Shown: positions 1-9,472 of the stretch, piece by piece | How positions within the stretch are numbered: the stretch's first letter is position 1 | How the letters are laid out: the number at the start of each line of letters is the position of its first letter | DNA from: Melioribacteraceae bacterium | GTDB taxonomy: Bacteria; Bacteroidota; Ignavibacteria; Ignavibacteriales; Melioribacteraceae | Assembly: GCA_028282005.1 (NCBI GenBank) | Contig: JANQIV010000112.1 | Span: 27,436 to 91,435, forward strand | Reading direction: 5' to 3' | Length of the DNA stretch: 64,000 bases | Notes under the pieces: model-generated | The model's database searches: none | The model's input: only the letters and a program-made list of their open reading frames with translations | What the model was told of the DNA's origin: nothing | Program-made: the position numbers and the translations under genes

Positions 1-1
1 G

Positions 2-1030
2 GCAAGTATAGATAGCGAAAATGCCGTAGCAGAGCTTTATGAATTTCAGATCAAAGATGAACTGGAAAAATCAATATCTATTATAACTCCTGCCGTAAAG
101 GAAAAAGCGCTTAAACTGAAATTTGAAATTGATTCTCAAACACCGATTACCCTTAAGGGTGATTTGATAAAGTACAGATTGATAATTAATAATATTTTGA
201 ATTTTTCAGTGAAGTCAACGCATGAAGGGGAAGTTGCAATAAGCGTAAAACCTGAGAAAGTTGAAAATGACAAAGTGAAAATTGTTACAATTGTTACTGA
301 CACCGGTAAAGGAATTTCAAAAGAGAGATTGAATCATCTTTTCAAAATTGAAGATTTGCTAAAAGATACTAGTAATAAAAAAGAACCCGGCCTAGGATTA
401 GTATTTGCGAAAGAACTTGTAAAGCAGATGGGCGGTAAGTTTGAGATTTCATCCAAAATTAACAAGGGGTCTACTTTTAAATACACTGTAAACTTAGAGT
501 ATATTGGAACTGATAAAATCGGACAATTCCAAAAAGAACCAAAACCTGTTGCCCAAATTGATGACGAGCAGCCGGTTCCGCAGCCTGAGAGCGAAGCTGA
601 AATTGAAAAAGTAATTCAAAAAGTTGAACCGCAAATTCATGAACCAATAAAAAAATCTTCTAAAAGAATTTTGTTAGTTGAGGACAATCCTATCAGCCAA
701 AATATTGAATTAAAAGTTCTACGTGAAGTTGGATACCAGGTTGATGCCGTTTCTAATGGAGTAGAAGCAATTGAGGCAATAAAAAGCGGAAAATTCAAGC
801 TCGTTTTGATGGATGTTGAAATGGCGGATATGGACGGAATTGAAGCGACTCAACGTATCAGAAGTTTGGATGACGATATTAAAAATATTCCGATAATTGC
901 AGTTACTGCTCATTCAAGTATGAAAGATCGTGAGAGATGCTTAAACTCCGGTATGAATGACTATATTGCTAAACCTATCAATATAAATTTCTTGAAAATG
1001 ACCATTGACCAATGGTTGACTAACAGATAA
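2..1030 (+). CDS. hybrid histidine kinase/response regulator, 3' part (partial)
   Basis: This is the C-terminal part of a two-component hybrid sensor kinase. The frame is open to the left window edge, so the TTG at 164 is not the true start. The visible protein begins inside the ATPase domain. The N box has NNILNF, the G1 box is DTGKGIS and the G2 box GLGLVFAKELV. An acidic, proline-rich linker follows, then a receiver domain (from KRILLVEDNP) with the phospho-acceptor Asp in LVLMDVEM, the conserved Thr in AVTAH and the Lys in IAKPI. The His-containing dimerisation domain and any sensor lie outside the window. Phosphate presumably moves from the kinase His to this receiver Asp, and no output domain follows it. 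The gene ends at a shared terminator facing rocD. The family is certain; the signal is unknown. Confidence 0.9.
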   Translation, partial: ASIDSENAVAELYEFQIKDELEKSISIITPAVKEKALKLKFEIDSQTPITLKGDLIKYRLIINNILNFSVKSTHEGEVAISVKPEKVENDKVKIVTIVTDTGKGISKERLNHLFKIEDLLKDTSNKKEPGLGLVFAKELVKQMGGKFEISSKINKGSTFKYTVNLEYIGTDKIGQFQKEPKPVAQIDDEQPVPQPESEAEIEKVIQKVEPQIHEPIKKSSKRILLVEDNPISQNIELKVLREVGYQVDAVSNGVEAIEAIKSGKFKLVLMDVEMADMDGIEATQRIRSLDDDIKNIPIIAVTAHSSMKDRERCLNSGMNDYIAKPININFLKMTIDQWLTNR

Positions 1031-1050
1031 GTTTTTAGTTTGACAAACAA

Positions 1051-1076
1051 AAGGCAGGATTAAGTCCTGCCTTTTT
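1051..1076. terminator. bidirectional rho-independent terminator
   Basis: An 8-bp perfect stem (AGGCAGGA/TCCTGCCT) with a five-base loop is followed by a T run on the plus strand and preceded by an A-rich run that serves the minus strand. It lies between the convergent hybrid kinase and rocD genes and probably terminates both. Confidence 0.85.
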
Positions 1077-1090
1077 CTATTTTAAAGAAA

Positions 1091-2323
1091 CTATTCGTTT
1101 TCTATTTCTTTAATTGATTTCGCAATAATTGCAACAGCTTCGTGAATTTGTTCTTCAGTAATTACTAATGGAGGAGCAAAACGAATAATATCTCCATGAG
1201 TCGGCTTAGCAAGCAAACCGTTTTCTTTCATTTTAACACAAACATCCCAAGCTTCTTTTCCGTTTTTAGGCTTAATAATAATCGCGTTCAATAAACCTTT
1301 ACCACGAACTAGTGTAATCATTTCTGAATCAATTTTTCTTAATTCTTCTCTGAATATTTCACCAAGTTTTTCAGCTCTTTCTGCTAAGTTTTCTTCTTTT
1401 ACAATTTCTAAAGCTGCAATAGCAACTTTACAAGCTATTGGGTTACCACCGTAAGTTGAACCGTGTTCGCCCGGTTTGATAACAAGCATAATGTCGTCAT
1501 CTGCTAAAACAGCAGATACCGGGAAAGCACCGCCTGATAAAGCTTTACCAAGAATTAAAATGTCAGGGCGTACGTTCTCATAATCACAAGCTAATAATTT
1601 ACCTGTTCTTGCAATACCTGTTTGAACTTCATCAGCGATGAAAAGAACATTTTTGGCTTTACACATTTCATAAGCTTTAGTAATGTACCCTTCGTCAGGG
1701 ACGAAAACACCGGCTTCACCTTGAATTGGTTCAACTAAGAAACCTGCAACATTCGGATCTTCCAATTCTCTTGCTAATGCATCCAAATCATTATAAGGAA
1801 TTTTAATGAAACCAGGAGTGTGCGGGCCAAATCCTTTATATGAATCAGGATCAGTTGACATTGAAACTATTGTAATTGTTCTTCCGTGGAAGTTACCGTC
1901 ACAAACAATGATTTTTGCTTTGTCTTCAGCAATACCCTTTTTGTCGTATGCCCATCTTCTGCAGATTTTTAATGCTGTTTCATCAGCTTCAGCACCTGAG
2001 TTCATTGGCAATACTTTATCGTAACCAAAATATTCTGTAATATATTTTTCGTATGGACCTAACGCATCATTGTAAAAAGCTCTTGAAGTAAGAGTTAGAG
2101 TTTTAGCTTGTTCCATCATTGTGTTGATTATTTTTGGGTGACAGTGGCCTTGATTTACTGCAGAATAAGCTGACAAGAAATCAAAATATTTTTCGCCTTC
2201 AACGTCCCATAAATAAACACCTTCGCCTTTTGATAATACTACAGGGAGGGGATGATAATTATGTGCACCGTGTTTATCTTCCAATGCAATTAGTTCTTGA
2301 GTTTTTGTTGTTTCTTCTACCAT
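1091..2323 (-). CDS. rocD: ornithine--oxo-acid aminotransferase
   Basis: A 410-residue class III PLP aminotransferase that moves the delta-amino group of ornithine to 2-oxoglutarate, giving glutamate semialdehyde for arginine/proline interconversion in the cytoplasm. The length fits ornithine aminotransferases. The N-terminal segment [19 protein letters not shown] and the [17 protein letters not shown] stretch are typical of RocD rather than of acetylornithine or GABA transaminases. Other landmarks are [18 protein letters not shown], the FIADEVQTG aspartate region and the PLP lysine in LGKALSGG. The ATG start follows a purine-rich AAGGTGAAGAT stretch. It stands alone between a terminator and a divergent yjbQ-type gene. 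An acetylornithine role is less likely but cannot be excluded by eye. Confidence 0.9.
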   Translation of the reverse strand: MVEETTKTQELIALEDKHGAHNYHPLPVVLSKGEGVYLWDVEGEKYFDFLSAYSAVNQGHCHPKIINTMMEQAKTLTLTSRAFYNDALGPYEKYITEYFGYDKVLPMNSGAEADETALKICRRWAYDKKGIAEDKAKIIVCDGNFHGRTITIVSMSTDPDSYKGFGPHTPGFIKIPYNDLDALARELEDPNVAGFLVEPIQGEAGVFVPDEGYITKAYEMCKAKNVLFIADEVQTGIARTGKLLACDYENVRPDILILGKALSGGAFPVSAVLADDDIMLVIKPGEHGSTYGGNPIACKVAIAALEIVKEENLAERAEKLGEIFREELRKIDSEMITLVRGKGLLNAIIIKPKNGKEAWDVCVKMKENGLLAKPTHGDIIRFAPPLVITEEQIHEAVAIIAKSIKEIENE

Positions 2324-2496
2324 ATCTTCACCTTAAATTAAAATGAGTTTCAAAAAAAATATTATGAAAATTATCAAATTTTATTCATAGTTCCGAATTA
2401 TTTTGCAAGAAAAAAGAGCTCATTGTATTTTATTTTTTTGTTAAGCTCTCAAATTGTTTTTAGACGTCCATTTTTTTACTTTCGGCATTAAAATAT

Positions 2497-2928
2497 TTGA
2501 GAAAAAAGGTGAAAATTAAAACTACGAATTTTACTGTCCGAACAGAGGGTAATACTGAATTAATTGATATTACCGACAAAGTGAAAGAACAATTGAGAGA
2601 AGTTGGCTTTTCAGAAGGCAATGTATTGGTGTTTGTTCCCGGTTCAACAGCAGGGATTACAACAATTGAATACGAACCTGGCTTATTGAGGGATTACCCC
2701 AAGTTTTTTGAAAAAATTATTCCTTCAAATCAGACATATCATCACAATGAAACTTGGCACGATGGAAATGGACATTCACACGTGAGGGCTTCTCTGCAAG
2801 GAGGTTCGATTACAGTCCCTTTCGTTAGCGGGAAATTATTGCTTGGAACTTGGCAACAAATAATTTTAATTGATTTTGATGTTAGATCGAGGAACAGAAA
2901 TATAATTACACAATTTATTGGAGAATAG
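2497..2928 (+). CDS. YjbQ/UPF0047 family protein (secondary thiamine-phosphate synthase-like)
   Basis: A 143-residue single-domain YjbQ/UPF0047 protein. Members have weak thiamine-phosphate synthase activity in vitro, but their physiological role is unsettled. The diagnostic features are the GSTAGITTIEYEPG stretch, the His-rich NETWHDGNGHSHV segment that forms the conserved metal-type pocket, and the C-terminal LGTWQQIILIDFD. The start is ambiguous: TTG at 2497 or the in-frame GTG at 2509, four codons later. Neither has an ideally spaced ribosome binding site. It is followed after two bases by the LOG-family gene, so the two form an operon. Confidence 0.85.
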   Translation: MRKKVKIKTTNFTVRTEGNTELIDITDKVKEQLREVGFSEGNVLVFVPGSTAGITTIEYEPGLLRDYPKFFEKIIPSNQTYHHNETWHDGNGHSHVRASLQGGSITVPFVSGKLLLGTWQQIILIDFDVRSRNRNIITQFIGE

Positions 2929-2930
2929 AA

Positions 2931-3461
2931 TTGGCTAAAACTGTTACAATATTTGGCAGCTCAGTACCCCAACCTGGTGAGCAAGAATATGAAGATGCAT
3001 ACTTCTTAGGAAAGTGCTTCGGGGTAAATGGATTCAATGTCTGCTCAGGTGGTTATATGGGAATTATGGATGCAGTCTCAAAAGGGGCAAGAGATGCTGG
3101 TACTGAAGCACTGGGTATTACGCTTGATATTTATAATGCAACTCCAAGCAAATATTTGTCGCATAATTTTTCAGCATGCACACTTTTTGAAAGATTAGAA
3201 AGATTATTTGCTAACGGTGATGCTTATGTAATTCTCCCGGGCGGAACAGGAACATTAGTTGAATTGGCTTTGGTGTGGGAGTATTTTAATAAATCAATGA
3301 TGGAGATGAAGCCTGCTGCAGTTTATGGTAAAATTTGGAAAAATTTATATGACGATATGGAAACAAGAATTGCGTTTGAAAAAAGAAAAACCGGTTCAAT
3401 AAAATATTTTGAAGATATCAGTAAATGTGCAGATTTTATTGTGAAAGGATTGAAGGCTTAA
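2931..3461 (+). CDS. LOG family (TIGR00730/lysine decarboxylase-like) nucleotide phosphoribohydrolase
   Basis: A 176-residue Rossmann-fold protein of the LOG family. Characterised members hydrolyse cytokinin-type or other nucleoside 5'-monophosphates to base plus ribose 5-phosphate. The signature motifs are present: GGYMGIMDAVSKGARDAG and PGGTGTLVELALVWE, the latter matching PGGxGTxxE with its catalytic Glu. The TTG start has a GGAG ribosome binding site seven bases upstream, inside the end of the yjbQ-type gene, so translation is probably coupled. The stop overlaps the stop of the convergent GT9 gene by four bases. The substrate in this organism is unknown. Confidence 0.85.
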   Translation: MAKTVTIFGSSVPQPGEQEYEDAYFLGKCFGVNGFNVCSGGYMGIMDAVSKGARDAGTEALGITLDIYNATPSKYLSHNFSACTLFERLERLFANGDAYVILPGGTGTLVELALVWEYFNKSMMEMKPAAVYGKIWKNLYDDMETRIAFEKRKTGSIKYFEDISKCADFIVKGLKA

Positions 3462-4522
3462 AGATCGTTAATGAATTCCAAGGTAGCATCGTAAACCATA
3501 TCAACGGTTAACTCTTTAATGCACTTAAATTGAATATCTTCTCTCGTGCAAATCAATGGCTTCGGAGAATAGAAGAAGCAAGGCGCACAATCCAAATTAA
3601 GAGAAATAATTTTATGTTTGGTTTTCCAAGGACGGATATAGTTTGTGTTTGTCGGGCCGATTATTGCAACAACCGGCAATACTATAGCTGAGGCCATATG
3701 CATCAAACTTGAGTCATTGCTAACGAATAAATTACATCTTTTCATCACAGCGATTGATTGCGGTAAGTTTTTGGTTTTAATCACATATGAATTTTCACTT
3801 CTAATTTTATTTTTAATATTTTCTTTTAAATCATCTTCTTCGGGACCGCCAAACAGAAAAATTTTTGCTTTATGATTTTCGATCAATCTTTTACCTAGTT
3901 CAGCAAATTTTTCCGGCTCCCATCTTCTTTTCATGTGATTTTTTAAAGTTGAACATCCGGCATGGAATCCAATAACTAAGTCGGTCTCTTTAATTTCAAG
4001 ATTTTGTAAATAATTTTCTGCATAATTCAAATCTTCATTTGTAAAAGGAAAAATCATTGGTGGTATTTCATCAATACTTTTACCAATAAGTTTTTCAACA
4101 AGTTTTATGTTTTCTTCAACGTTGTGTAATTCATCGTTTTCCTGAATTGTTACATTGTTTAGCCAACCCAGATTTATGAAATTTTTTCGATTATAATTAA
4201 CACCTGCTCTTCTTTTTGCAGCAACTAAAGTTGAAATAATATTATATTCTTTCCGGTTCGATGGGTAAACGTTAATTGTAGCATCATATTTTCTGCTGAG
4301 GCTGATAACAAATTTCAGTACATCAATTTTGCTGCGTTGCATAAAATCGAAGTAATGCACTTTATTAATTTGAGGTAACCGTTCATACAAATCTGCCGCA
4401 CCTTTGAACATTGCCAAACAGTCTACTTCAGAATTAGGCAATTCATCTTTTAGTTTCTGCAAAGCAGGCGTGAACATTAATGCGTCGCCAATTCCGGAGA
4501 GTGTAAATAGAAGTATCTTCAA
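3458..4522 (-). CDS. glycosyltransferase family 9 (heptosyltransferase-like)
   Basis: A 354-residue GT9 (GT-B fold) protein of the ADP-heptose:LPS heptosyltransferase type. It would act on the cytoplasmic face of the inner membrane in LPS core synthesis. The N-terminal motif ILLFTLSGIGDALMFTPAL, the Cys-containing SEVDCLAM strand, the KRRWEPEKFAELG segment and the donor-site LFVSNDSSLMHMASAIVLPVVAIIGPTN are standard GT9 landmarks. hldD at 27501 would supply the ADP-heptose donor. The start is TTG, with no strong ribosome binding site. The gene lies downstream of a minus-strand terminator at 4541-4569, so it may have its own promoter. The exact acceptor is unknown. Confidence 0.85.
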   Translation of the reverse strand: MKILLFTLSGIGDALMFTPALQKLKDELPNSEVDCLAMFKGAADLYERLPQINKVHYFDFMQRSKIDVLKFVISLSRKYDATINVYPSNRKEYNIISTLVAAKRRAGVNYNRKNFINLGWLNNVTIQENDELHNVEENIKLVEKLIGKSIDEIPPMIFPFTNEDLNYAENYLQNLEIKETDLVIGFHAGCSTLKNHMKRRWEPEKFAELGKRLIENHKAKIFLFGGPEEDDLKENIKNKIRSENSYVIKTKNLPQSIAVMKRCNLFVSNDSSLMHMASAIVLPVVAIIGPTNTNYIRPWKTKHKIISLNLDCAPCFFYSPKPLICTREDIQFKCIKELTVDMVYDATLEFINDL

Positions 4523-4540
4523 TTTCAGTTGCAGTTTATT

Positions 4541-4569
4541 AAAAAAGAAGGCACTACAGAGAGTGCCTT
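4541..4569 (-). terminator. rho-independent terminator downstream of the DUF2723 gene
   Basis: A perfect 8-bp stem (AAGGCACT/AGTGCCTT) with a six-base loop is followed on the minus strand by a T run. It lies in the 51-bp gap between the end of the DUF2723 gene and the start of GT9, so it uncouples two adjacent same-strand genes. Confidence 0.8.
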
Positions 4570-4573
4570 AAAT

Positions 4574-7465
4574 TTATTGTTCAATATCGATTTCGTTTTT
4601 GTTTACTTCTGAAGTATCAGCATTCATAATCTTTTTGATCAAATCAATTCTTTGCTGAACAGATGGATCATTTGGAACTAATTGCTGGATTCTTAAAAGG
4701 ATGTCGAGTGCTTTTCCATATTGCTCTGAGTTCTCATATAATTCTAATAATACTAAATACGGACTGTATCTTCCACCTAAGTTTGAAGGATTTCTGGCAA
4801 TATCTTCTAAAGCTGCCTTTTCCACATCAAGTATTATTTCATTGTATTTCTCTTCAGCACCAGCTTGAAAATACATTTGACCGATATCATGAAGCAATCT
4901 ATAATCAATAGGAATTATATTACGAGGAATTTTTTCTTCCATCGCGTCAAGAGCTTTTACAGCTTTGTCGAAATCTCTGTCAATGTAAAGATTGTGTAAT
5001 GCGTATCTCACAAATGCATTACGGTAATTTCTTGAAAGTCTTTTATGATTGTCATCCAAGAAAAGAGTTGGATCGTTTATTCCTCTAAACTTAAAACCGG
5101 GCTGATAATCTTTACTGTATTCATAATATTCAGGCTCTTCAAAAATTTGTTTTCCCATTATCTCAGCATTAACGTAATACTGACTAGGATTCTTTTTAGG
5201 TACAACTCTGAAGGCCAATCCTTCCATTTGTAAATAATCATTCATCCCAAGCTGACTGCTTTCAGCTGTTGTTACTGAGAAATAAACAGGCCTTATCCAA
5301 GCATTTTCACGAACGATATCCAGTGCAACTAAATCCTGAACACGTGCTGCACCTATTTGGCCAAACATTGCTCCCGGAGGCATATCCCAGCTAATTGAAC
5401 TTATGGAATCAGGCAGATTATATTGAGCTAAAAGAGTGTCGGGTACAGGAAGATTTATTCTTGTTGTTTCCCAACGCACCGGCGTAATATTGTCTAACTC
5501 AACATCAGATAAACTCATTTTTATTTTTTCCGCACCGTGCGGTTCTGTATCACGAAGCTGGTAAATATACCACGCAGTGTTTAATAAACTTAAGTTCGCT
5601 ACCCGAACATCTCTTCGAACTCCCTCAACATCCTGCAGGTACCAAAGCGGGAAAGTATCATTATCACCGTTTGTAAAAATGATTGCGTTTGGTGCGACAC
5701 TTTGAAGCAAGTTGTAAGAGTAATCCCACGGTAAATAATTTTTTGTACGGTCATTTTCCCAGAAATTATTCAGCAGCATATTAGCCGGCACAGCAACAAA
5801 GCCCGCCACCATAATTACTGCAATTAAGGGATTCAAAAGCTTTTGCCCGGAGAAAGTTTCCTTTATAACATCAATAATTCCACGGATTCCCAACCCTATC
5901 CAAACGGAGAAAACAAAAAATGCACCGACATAAAAATAATCCCGCTCCCTCGGTTGGGGTTGCTGCTGATTCTGGTAATATGCCATAAGCCAGCCGAGGA
6001 AAACAAACATTACCAGGAATACAGCCCCCATTTTCCAATCCCGTTTAAAATGATAGAAGATTCCAAATAATCCTATTAGAAATGGTATTCCGAGTAATTC
6101 CCAGAAATTAACTCCGGAGTCTTGAACAGTCGACTCTCTTCCCACATAATTCCACAACAAATATCTATTAAACATGTGGTTCATTTGGTATGTAAGCAGA
6201 AAATCTAAATCGCTATCATAATTTGTAAAAACACCGGTTTGATGAGGTTCTTGCGAGTATCTCCTTTGAAACATTGGGTGTCTGCCATATTGCTCACGAT
6301 CGAGATAACTGACCATTGATGAAAAAGTTTTAGGACTATTCAAATTTATCGGTGTATCCTGGCTTGATCTGATCGGTATCATTGTATAAGTTGTAAAACC
6401 AATAACTGCAAATAGTAAACACTTTGCAGCTAAGTTTAATGTTGGTTTCGATTCTTTTTGAGTCCAATAAATGATGTATCCAATAATTCCGATCAATATG
6501 AGTAACGTAATAATGCCAACAGTTGCATTATCACCGCTAACCAAGTAAAGCAAGTTCGGAATTTTTAATAATCCCGGATAAGCTGAAAGAAGTACTACTC
6601 CACCAATTATTATCGGTAAGTAAAATGAATTTCTGTCGAATAGCTTTTTCCAAAATATTGCTATAAAAATTATTGATGCAACAACAAAAATCATTACCAT
6701 TCGCATATCAAAAGAAGACATCTCTTCAGAAGGTAGAGTTGAACCATGGGTTTGAGTTGACCAAAGTGCTGCCCCGATTAACAATATTAATCCGACATGA
6801 CCTAAAAATATGTAGCTAGTTCTAAGAAGAGTTTCTTCATTATCAATAAATTTTCTGAACATAATTATCATTACAATTGAAACACTGCAAAGCACAGCCA
6901 TCAAATGCACACCTGTCGAAAGTCCGACGAGATATGCAATTAATATTAAATACTTCTCGTTATCCGGCTCATCTGCTTTTTCATTCCAAACTAAAATCAA
7001 CCAAGTGATAATCGCGATAAAGAAATTAGCGAAGGCGTAAACTTCTGCTTCAATTGCGTTAAACCAAAATGTATCCGCAAAAGCGAGTGAAAGCGCTCCA
7101 ATTGCCCCGGCAACATAAGTGCCTAATTCATCAAACTTACTTTTATATTCACCTTTATTGTAATTCTCAACTAATTTAACTACTACCAAATAGAGGAAGT
7201 AAACAGTAAATGCGCTCGAAAGAACTGACATCATATTTACGCGAAAAGCTACATTATCTCCGATAGGAAACATTGAAAAGAGTTTTCCCATCATTAGCCA
7301 AAGTGGTGTTCCCGGCGGGTGAGGAACCTGCATTAGAAAAGCTGATGCTATAAATTCACCGCAATCCCAAAAAGATACATTTGATTGAACAGTTAATAAA
7401 TAAACGAATAGTGTTATAAAAAATACGGCTGCGCCAATTATTCTTCGCAGTAAAGTTGAATCCAT
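4574..7465 (-). CDS. DUF2723 (TMEM260-like) multi-pass membrane protein, probable protein O-glycosyltransferase
   Basis: A 963-residue polytopic membrane protein. The N-terminal 150 residues are the DUF2723 domain: the VSFWDCGEFIASAFLMQVPH region, PHPPGTPLWLMMGKLF, and NAIEAEVYAFANFF with acidic residues facing the lumen, as in GT-C enzymes. About twelve hydrophobic segments follow, to roughly residue 560. A soluble domain then carries NGDNDTFPLWYLQDVEGVRRDV. The C-terminal ~150 residues look like TPR helices. The human homologue TMEM260 is a protein O-mannosyltransferase; many Bacteroidota carry homologues of unproven function. O-glycosylation of exported proteins is the likely role here, by inference. 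The ATG lies 28 bp after a small charged-protein gene. Confidence 0.85.
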   Translation of the reverse strand: MDSTLLRRIIGAAVFFITLFVYLLTVQSNVSFWDCGEFIASAFLMQVPHPPGTPLWLMMGKLFSMFPIGDNVAFRVNMMSVLSSAFTVYFLYLVVVKLVENYNKGEYKSKFDELGTYVAGAIGALSLAFADTFWFNAIEAEVYAFANFFIAIITWLILVWNEKADEPDNEKYLILIAYLVGLSTGVHLMAVLCSVSIVMIIMFRKFIDNEETLLRTSYIFLGHVGLILLIGAALWSTQTHGSTLPSEEMSSFDMRMVMIFVVASIIFIAIFWKKLFDRNSFYLPIIIGGVVLLSAYPGLLKIPNLLYLVSGDNATVGIITLLILIGIIGYIIYWTQKESKPTLNLAAKCLLFAVIGFTTYTMIPIRSSQDTPINLNSPKTFSSMVSYLDREQYGRHPMFQRRYSQEPHQTGVFTNYDSDLDFLLTYQMNHMFNRYLLWNYVGRESTVQDSGVNFWELLGIPFLIGLFGIFYHFKRDWKMGAVFLVMFVFLGWLMAYYQNQQQPQPRERDYFYVGAFFVFSVWIGLGIRGIIDVIKETFSGQKLLNPLIAVIMVAGFVAVPANMLLNNFWENDRTKNYLPWDYSYNLLQSVAPNAIIFTNGDNDTFPLWYLQDVEGVRRDVRVANLSLLNTAWYIYQLRDTEPHGAEKIKMSLSDVELDNITPVRWETTRINLPVPDTLLAQYNLPDSISSISWDMPPGAMFGQIGAARVQDLVALDIVRENAWIRPVYFSVTTAESSQLGMNDYLQMEGLAFRVVPKKNPSQYYVNAEIMGKQIFEEPEYYEYSKDYQPGFKFRGINDPTLFLDDNHKRLSRNYRNAFVRYALHNLYIDRDFDKAVKALDAMEEKIPRNIIPIDYRLLHDIGQMYFQAGAEEKYNEIILDVEKAALEDIARNPSNLGGRYSPYLVLLELYENSEQYGKALDILLRIQQLVPNDPSVQQRIDLIKKIMNADTSEVNKNEIDIEQ

Positions 7466-7493
7466 TAGTTCCTCATTAAAAAATTAGAATTGA

Positions 7494-7724
7494 TTATTCA
7501 CCACTATCGGGCTTTTTGAAAAAATGATCGTAATTTTTGCGTTCTCTGTTCGCATGATATTTTTCGTAATAGCCTTTCAATCTTGCCATGGAAATTTTGT
7601 CGAGGTCTTCTTCCATTTTATGCCTTTTTTTAAGCATACTGTAATCTTCATATTCCCTGGTATCCATTTTTCTTTCATACCTTCTCAAGGCTTCAAAATA
7701 TTTATTTTGATCTCTGTAACTCAT
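7494..7724 (-). CDS. small highly charged protein of unknown function
   Basis: A 76-residue protein with no recognised family. It is extremely rich in Lys, Arg, Asp, Glu and Tyr, has few aliphatic residues and no signal or membrane segment, and looks largely helical. It starts with ATG and lies only 28 bp upstream of the DUF2723 gene on the same strand, which suggests co-transcription. A 78-residue frame on the opposite strand covers the same bases; I prefer this one for its charged soluble composition and operon position. It may be a small accessory or nucleic-acid-binding protein, but nothing proves that. Confidence 0.55.
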   Translation of the reverse strand: MSYRDQNKYFEALRRYERKMDTREYEDYSMLKKRHKMEEDLDKISMARLKGYYEKYHANRERKNYDHFFKKPDSGE

Positions 7725-7815
7725 TTGTATTTAATTATTTGTGCAATTACAAACTTCTAATATATGAAATTTTTATATTTGGCATAATCAAGAAAATTTA
7801 AACAAAGGGAAATAT

Positions 7816-8451
7816 TTGCAATTATACAAAAGCTTTAACCCGGCTGTTTCAATAATTTTACCAACTTTTAACAGAGCACAACTTTTATCGAGAGCAATTG
7901 AATCTGTGCTTAATCAAAGTTTTGAAGACTGGGAATTGATAATTATTGATGACGGTAGTTCAGACGATACTTATGAAGTTGTGAATAAATATTTAGTAGA
8001 GCATGACAACATCCGCTACATTAAGCACACAAACCGCTTTATTTCGCTTAGCTTGAATGTTGGTGTGAAAGCATCCTGCGGAAAATATATTACTTATTTA
8101 AGCAGTGATGATGAGTTTAAAAAAGACCATTTAAAACTTAGATGCGATTTTTTGGAAAAAAATCCGCATGTTGATTTCATTCACGGTGGACTTGAAATTA
8201 TTGGCGATGAATTTGTAAAAGATAAAAATGACCTCTCAAAAAAAATTCATTTAAGTGAATGTAAAGTCGGGGGCACATTTTTTTATAAAAGGGAAGTAGC
8301 TGAAAAAATTGGAGGCTACAAAGATTTAAAGTATAGTGAAGACTCAGATTTTTACGACAGGGTTTACGAAAAATTTAAAATAGCAAAAGTTGATTGGCAA
8401 ACTTACGTATATTATAGAGATACACCTGACAGTATTTGCAATAGTATTTAG
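7816..8451 (+). CDS. glycosyltransferase family 2
   Basis: A 211-residue GT-A fold family 2 glycosyltransferase. It contains the nucleotide-binding start SIILPTFNRAQLLSRAIESV, the IIDDGSSDDT motif, and the metal-binding DXD-like YLSSDDEF in place of the usual SDDD. GYKDLKYSEDSDFYDRV is the acceptor-side ED motif. It is shorter than typical (about 250-330 residues) and has no membrane segment. TTG start with an AAAGGGA ribosome binding site six bases upstream. It is monocistronic, divergent from the small-protein/DUF2723 pair, and followed by a palindromic repeat. Donor and acceptor are unknown. Confidence 0.85.
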   Translation: MQLYKSFNPAVSIILPTFNRAQLLSRAIESVLNQSFEDWELIIIDDGSSDDTYEVVNKYLVEHDNIRYIKHTNRFISLSLNVGVKASCGKYITYLSSDDEFKKDHLKLRCDFLEKNPHVDFIHGGLEIIGDEFVKDKNDLSKKIHLSECKVGGTFFYKREVAEKIGGYKDLKYSEDSDFYDRVYEKFKIAKVDWQTYVYYRDTPDSICNSI

Positions 8452-8471
8452 ATGATAGCAAATAAAGAGTT

Positions 8472-8549
8472 TGTCACTCTGAACTTGTTTCAGAGTCTTA
8501 TCGTAGAATGTTTCAAAAATTGATCCCGAAACAAGTTTGGGATGACATT
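8472..8549. repeat. palindromic intergenic repeat, copy 1
   Basis: About 78 bp between the GT2 gene and the convergent methyltransferase gene. It starts TGTCACTCTGAAC, folds into a hairpin (CTCTGAA/TTCAGAG) and ends with a second hairpin around ATCCC/GGGAT followed by TGACAT. It shares its order of blocks and much of its sequence with 9473-9535. The two outer ends are inverted relative to each other, as in REP- or MITE-like elements. Confidence 0.7.
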
Positions 8550-8575
8550 GCTTAGGTAAATTTATTATTTTTTAG

Positions 8576-9379
8576 TTAACTCTTGATTGCTTTTACCGAA
8601 TACAAATACGGAATTTTATTGCCGAATTTTTTAATTACAAATTTATCTTCGCCAATTTTTTCCATGTCCGGAAAAACATTATAAACTGAAAACGGAAATT
8701 CCCTTATTGATTTTAACTGCAAACCCTTTTCCAACAAGCAAGTAATAACATAAGCCAAATCGTGATTCCAGCTGTAGTCTGTTCCACTGATGTTTGCATC
8801 TCTATCGGTGTAAGTTCCTTCAATTTCATCTTCAATTGGTTCGCCTGTGTGAAAATATGAATATTTGAAGTATTCAAAGTCGTCATCAAAAGCCCAAAGG
8901 TACGGGTGAAACTCAACCATGTAAAACATTCCGCCAGGCTTTAAGAACTTTGAAATTAATTCCGCCCATTTATTTAAATCCGGCAACCATCCGATCACTC
9001 CGTACGAAGTAAAAACGATATCAAATTTTTTATTCAAATGTTTTTCAATATCATAAATATTGCAGCAGATAAATTCAGCATCAAAATTCAATTCATCGTT
9101 TAACTGTTTTGCCTGTTCAATTGCTTTTTCCGAAAGATCAACACCGGTTACTTTTGCACCCATTCTTGCAAGAGAAAGGCTGTCTTGCCCAAAATGACAT
9201 TGCAAATGTAAAATTGACTTCCCGCTTACATCGCTAAGTTCTTCTAGCTCGATAAACTTTAGTGAAGTTTTACCTTCTTTAAAACCGGCCACATCATAAA
9301 ACTCTGATTTTACGTGCACCCCGGTTCTGTCGTTCCATAATTTTTTATTCGCTTCAAAAAATTTGTTCAGATTTTCCAT
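8576..9379 (-). CDS. class I SAM-dependent methyltransferase
   Basis: A 267-residue cytoplasmic methyltransferase. The SAM-binding motif I is reduced to KSILHLQCHFGQDSLSLARMGAKVTGVDLS, with a CHFGQD loop instead of the usual GCGTG. This variant is typical of a widespread family annotated only as class I methyltransferase. Motif II/III features are DIVFTSYGVIGWLPDL and FLKPGGMFYMVEFHP. The C-terminal third has SYFHTG and GTDYSWNHDLAYVI, characteristic of the same family. The substrate is unknown. It stands alone, bracketed by two copies of the palindromic repeat, and starts at an ATG. Confidence 0.85.
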   Translation of the reverse strand: MENLNKFFEANKKLWNDRTGVHVKSEFYDVAGFKEGKTSLKFIELEELSDVSGKSILHLQCHFGQDSLSLARMGAKVTGVDLSEKAIEQAKQLNDELNFDAEFICCNIYDIEKHLNKKFDIVFTSYGVIGWLPDLNKWAELISKFLKPGGMFYMVEFHPYLWAFDDDFEYFKYSYFHTGEPIEDEIEGTYTDRDANISGTDYSWNHDLAYVITCLLEKGLQLKSIREFPFSVYNVFPDMEKIGEDKFVIKKFGNKIPYLYSVKAIKS

Positions 9380-9472
9380 ACTCTATTCTTTTAATTTGAG
9401 GAACAAAAATACTGAATATTGAGTACGAACTCAAAAAATGAATCTTAAATTTAAAATCAGAAAACTAAAAAA

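Noticed and set aside
2411..2456. Terminator between rocD and the yjbQ-type gene
   Set aside because: AGAGCT/AGCTCT gives only six base pairs with a long loop and sits between divergent starts, where no terminator is expected.
7524..7760. 78-residue frame on the plus strand covering the small charged protein
   Set aside because: Its Phe/Ile/His-rich composition is that of an antisense shadow, and it has no ribosome binding site or neighbours to support it.
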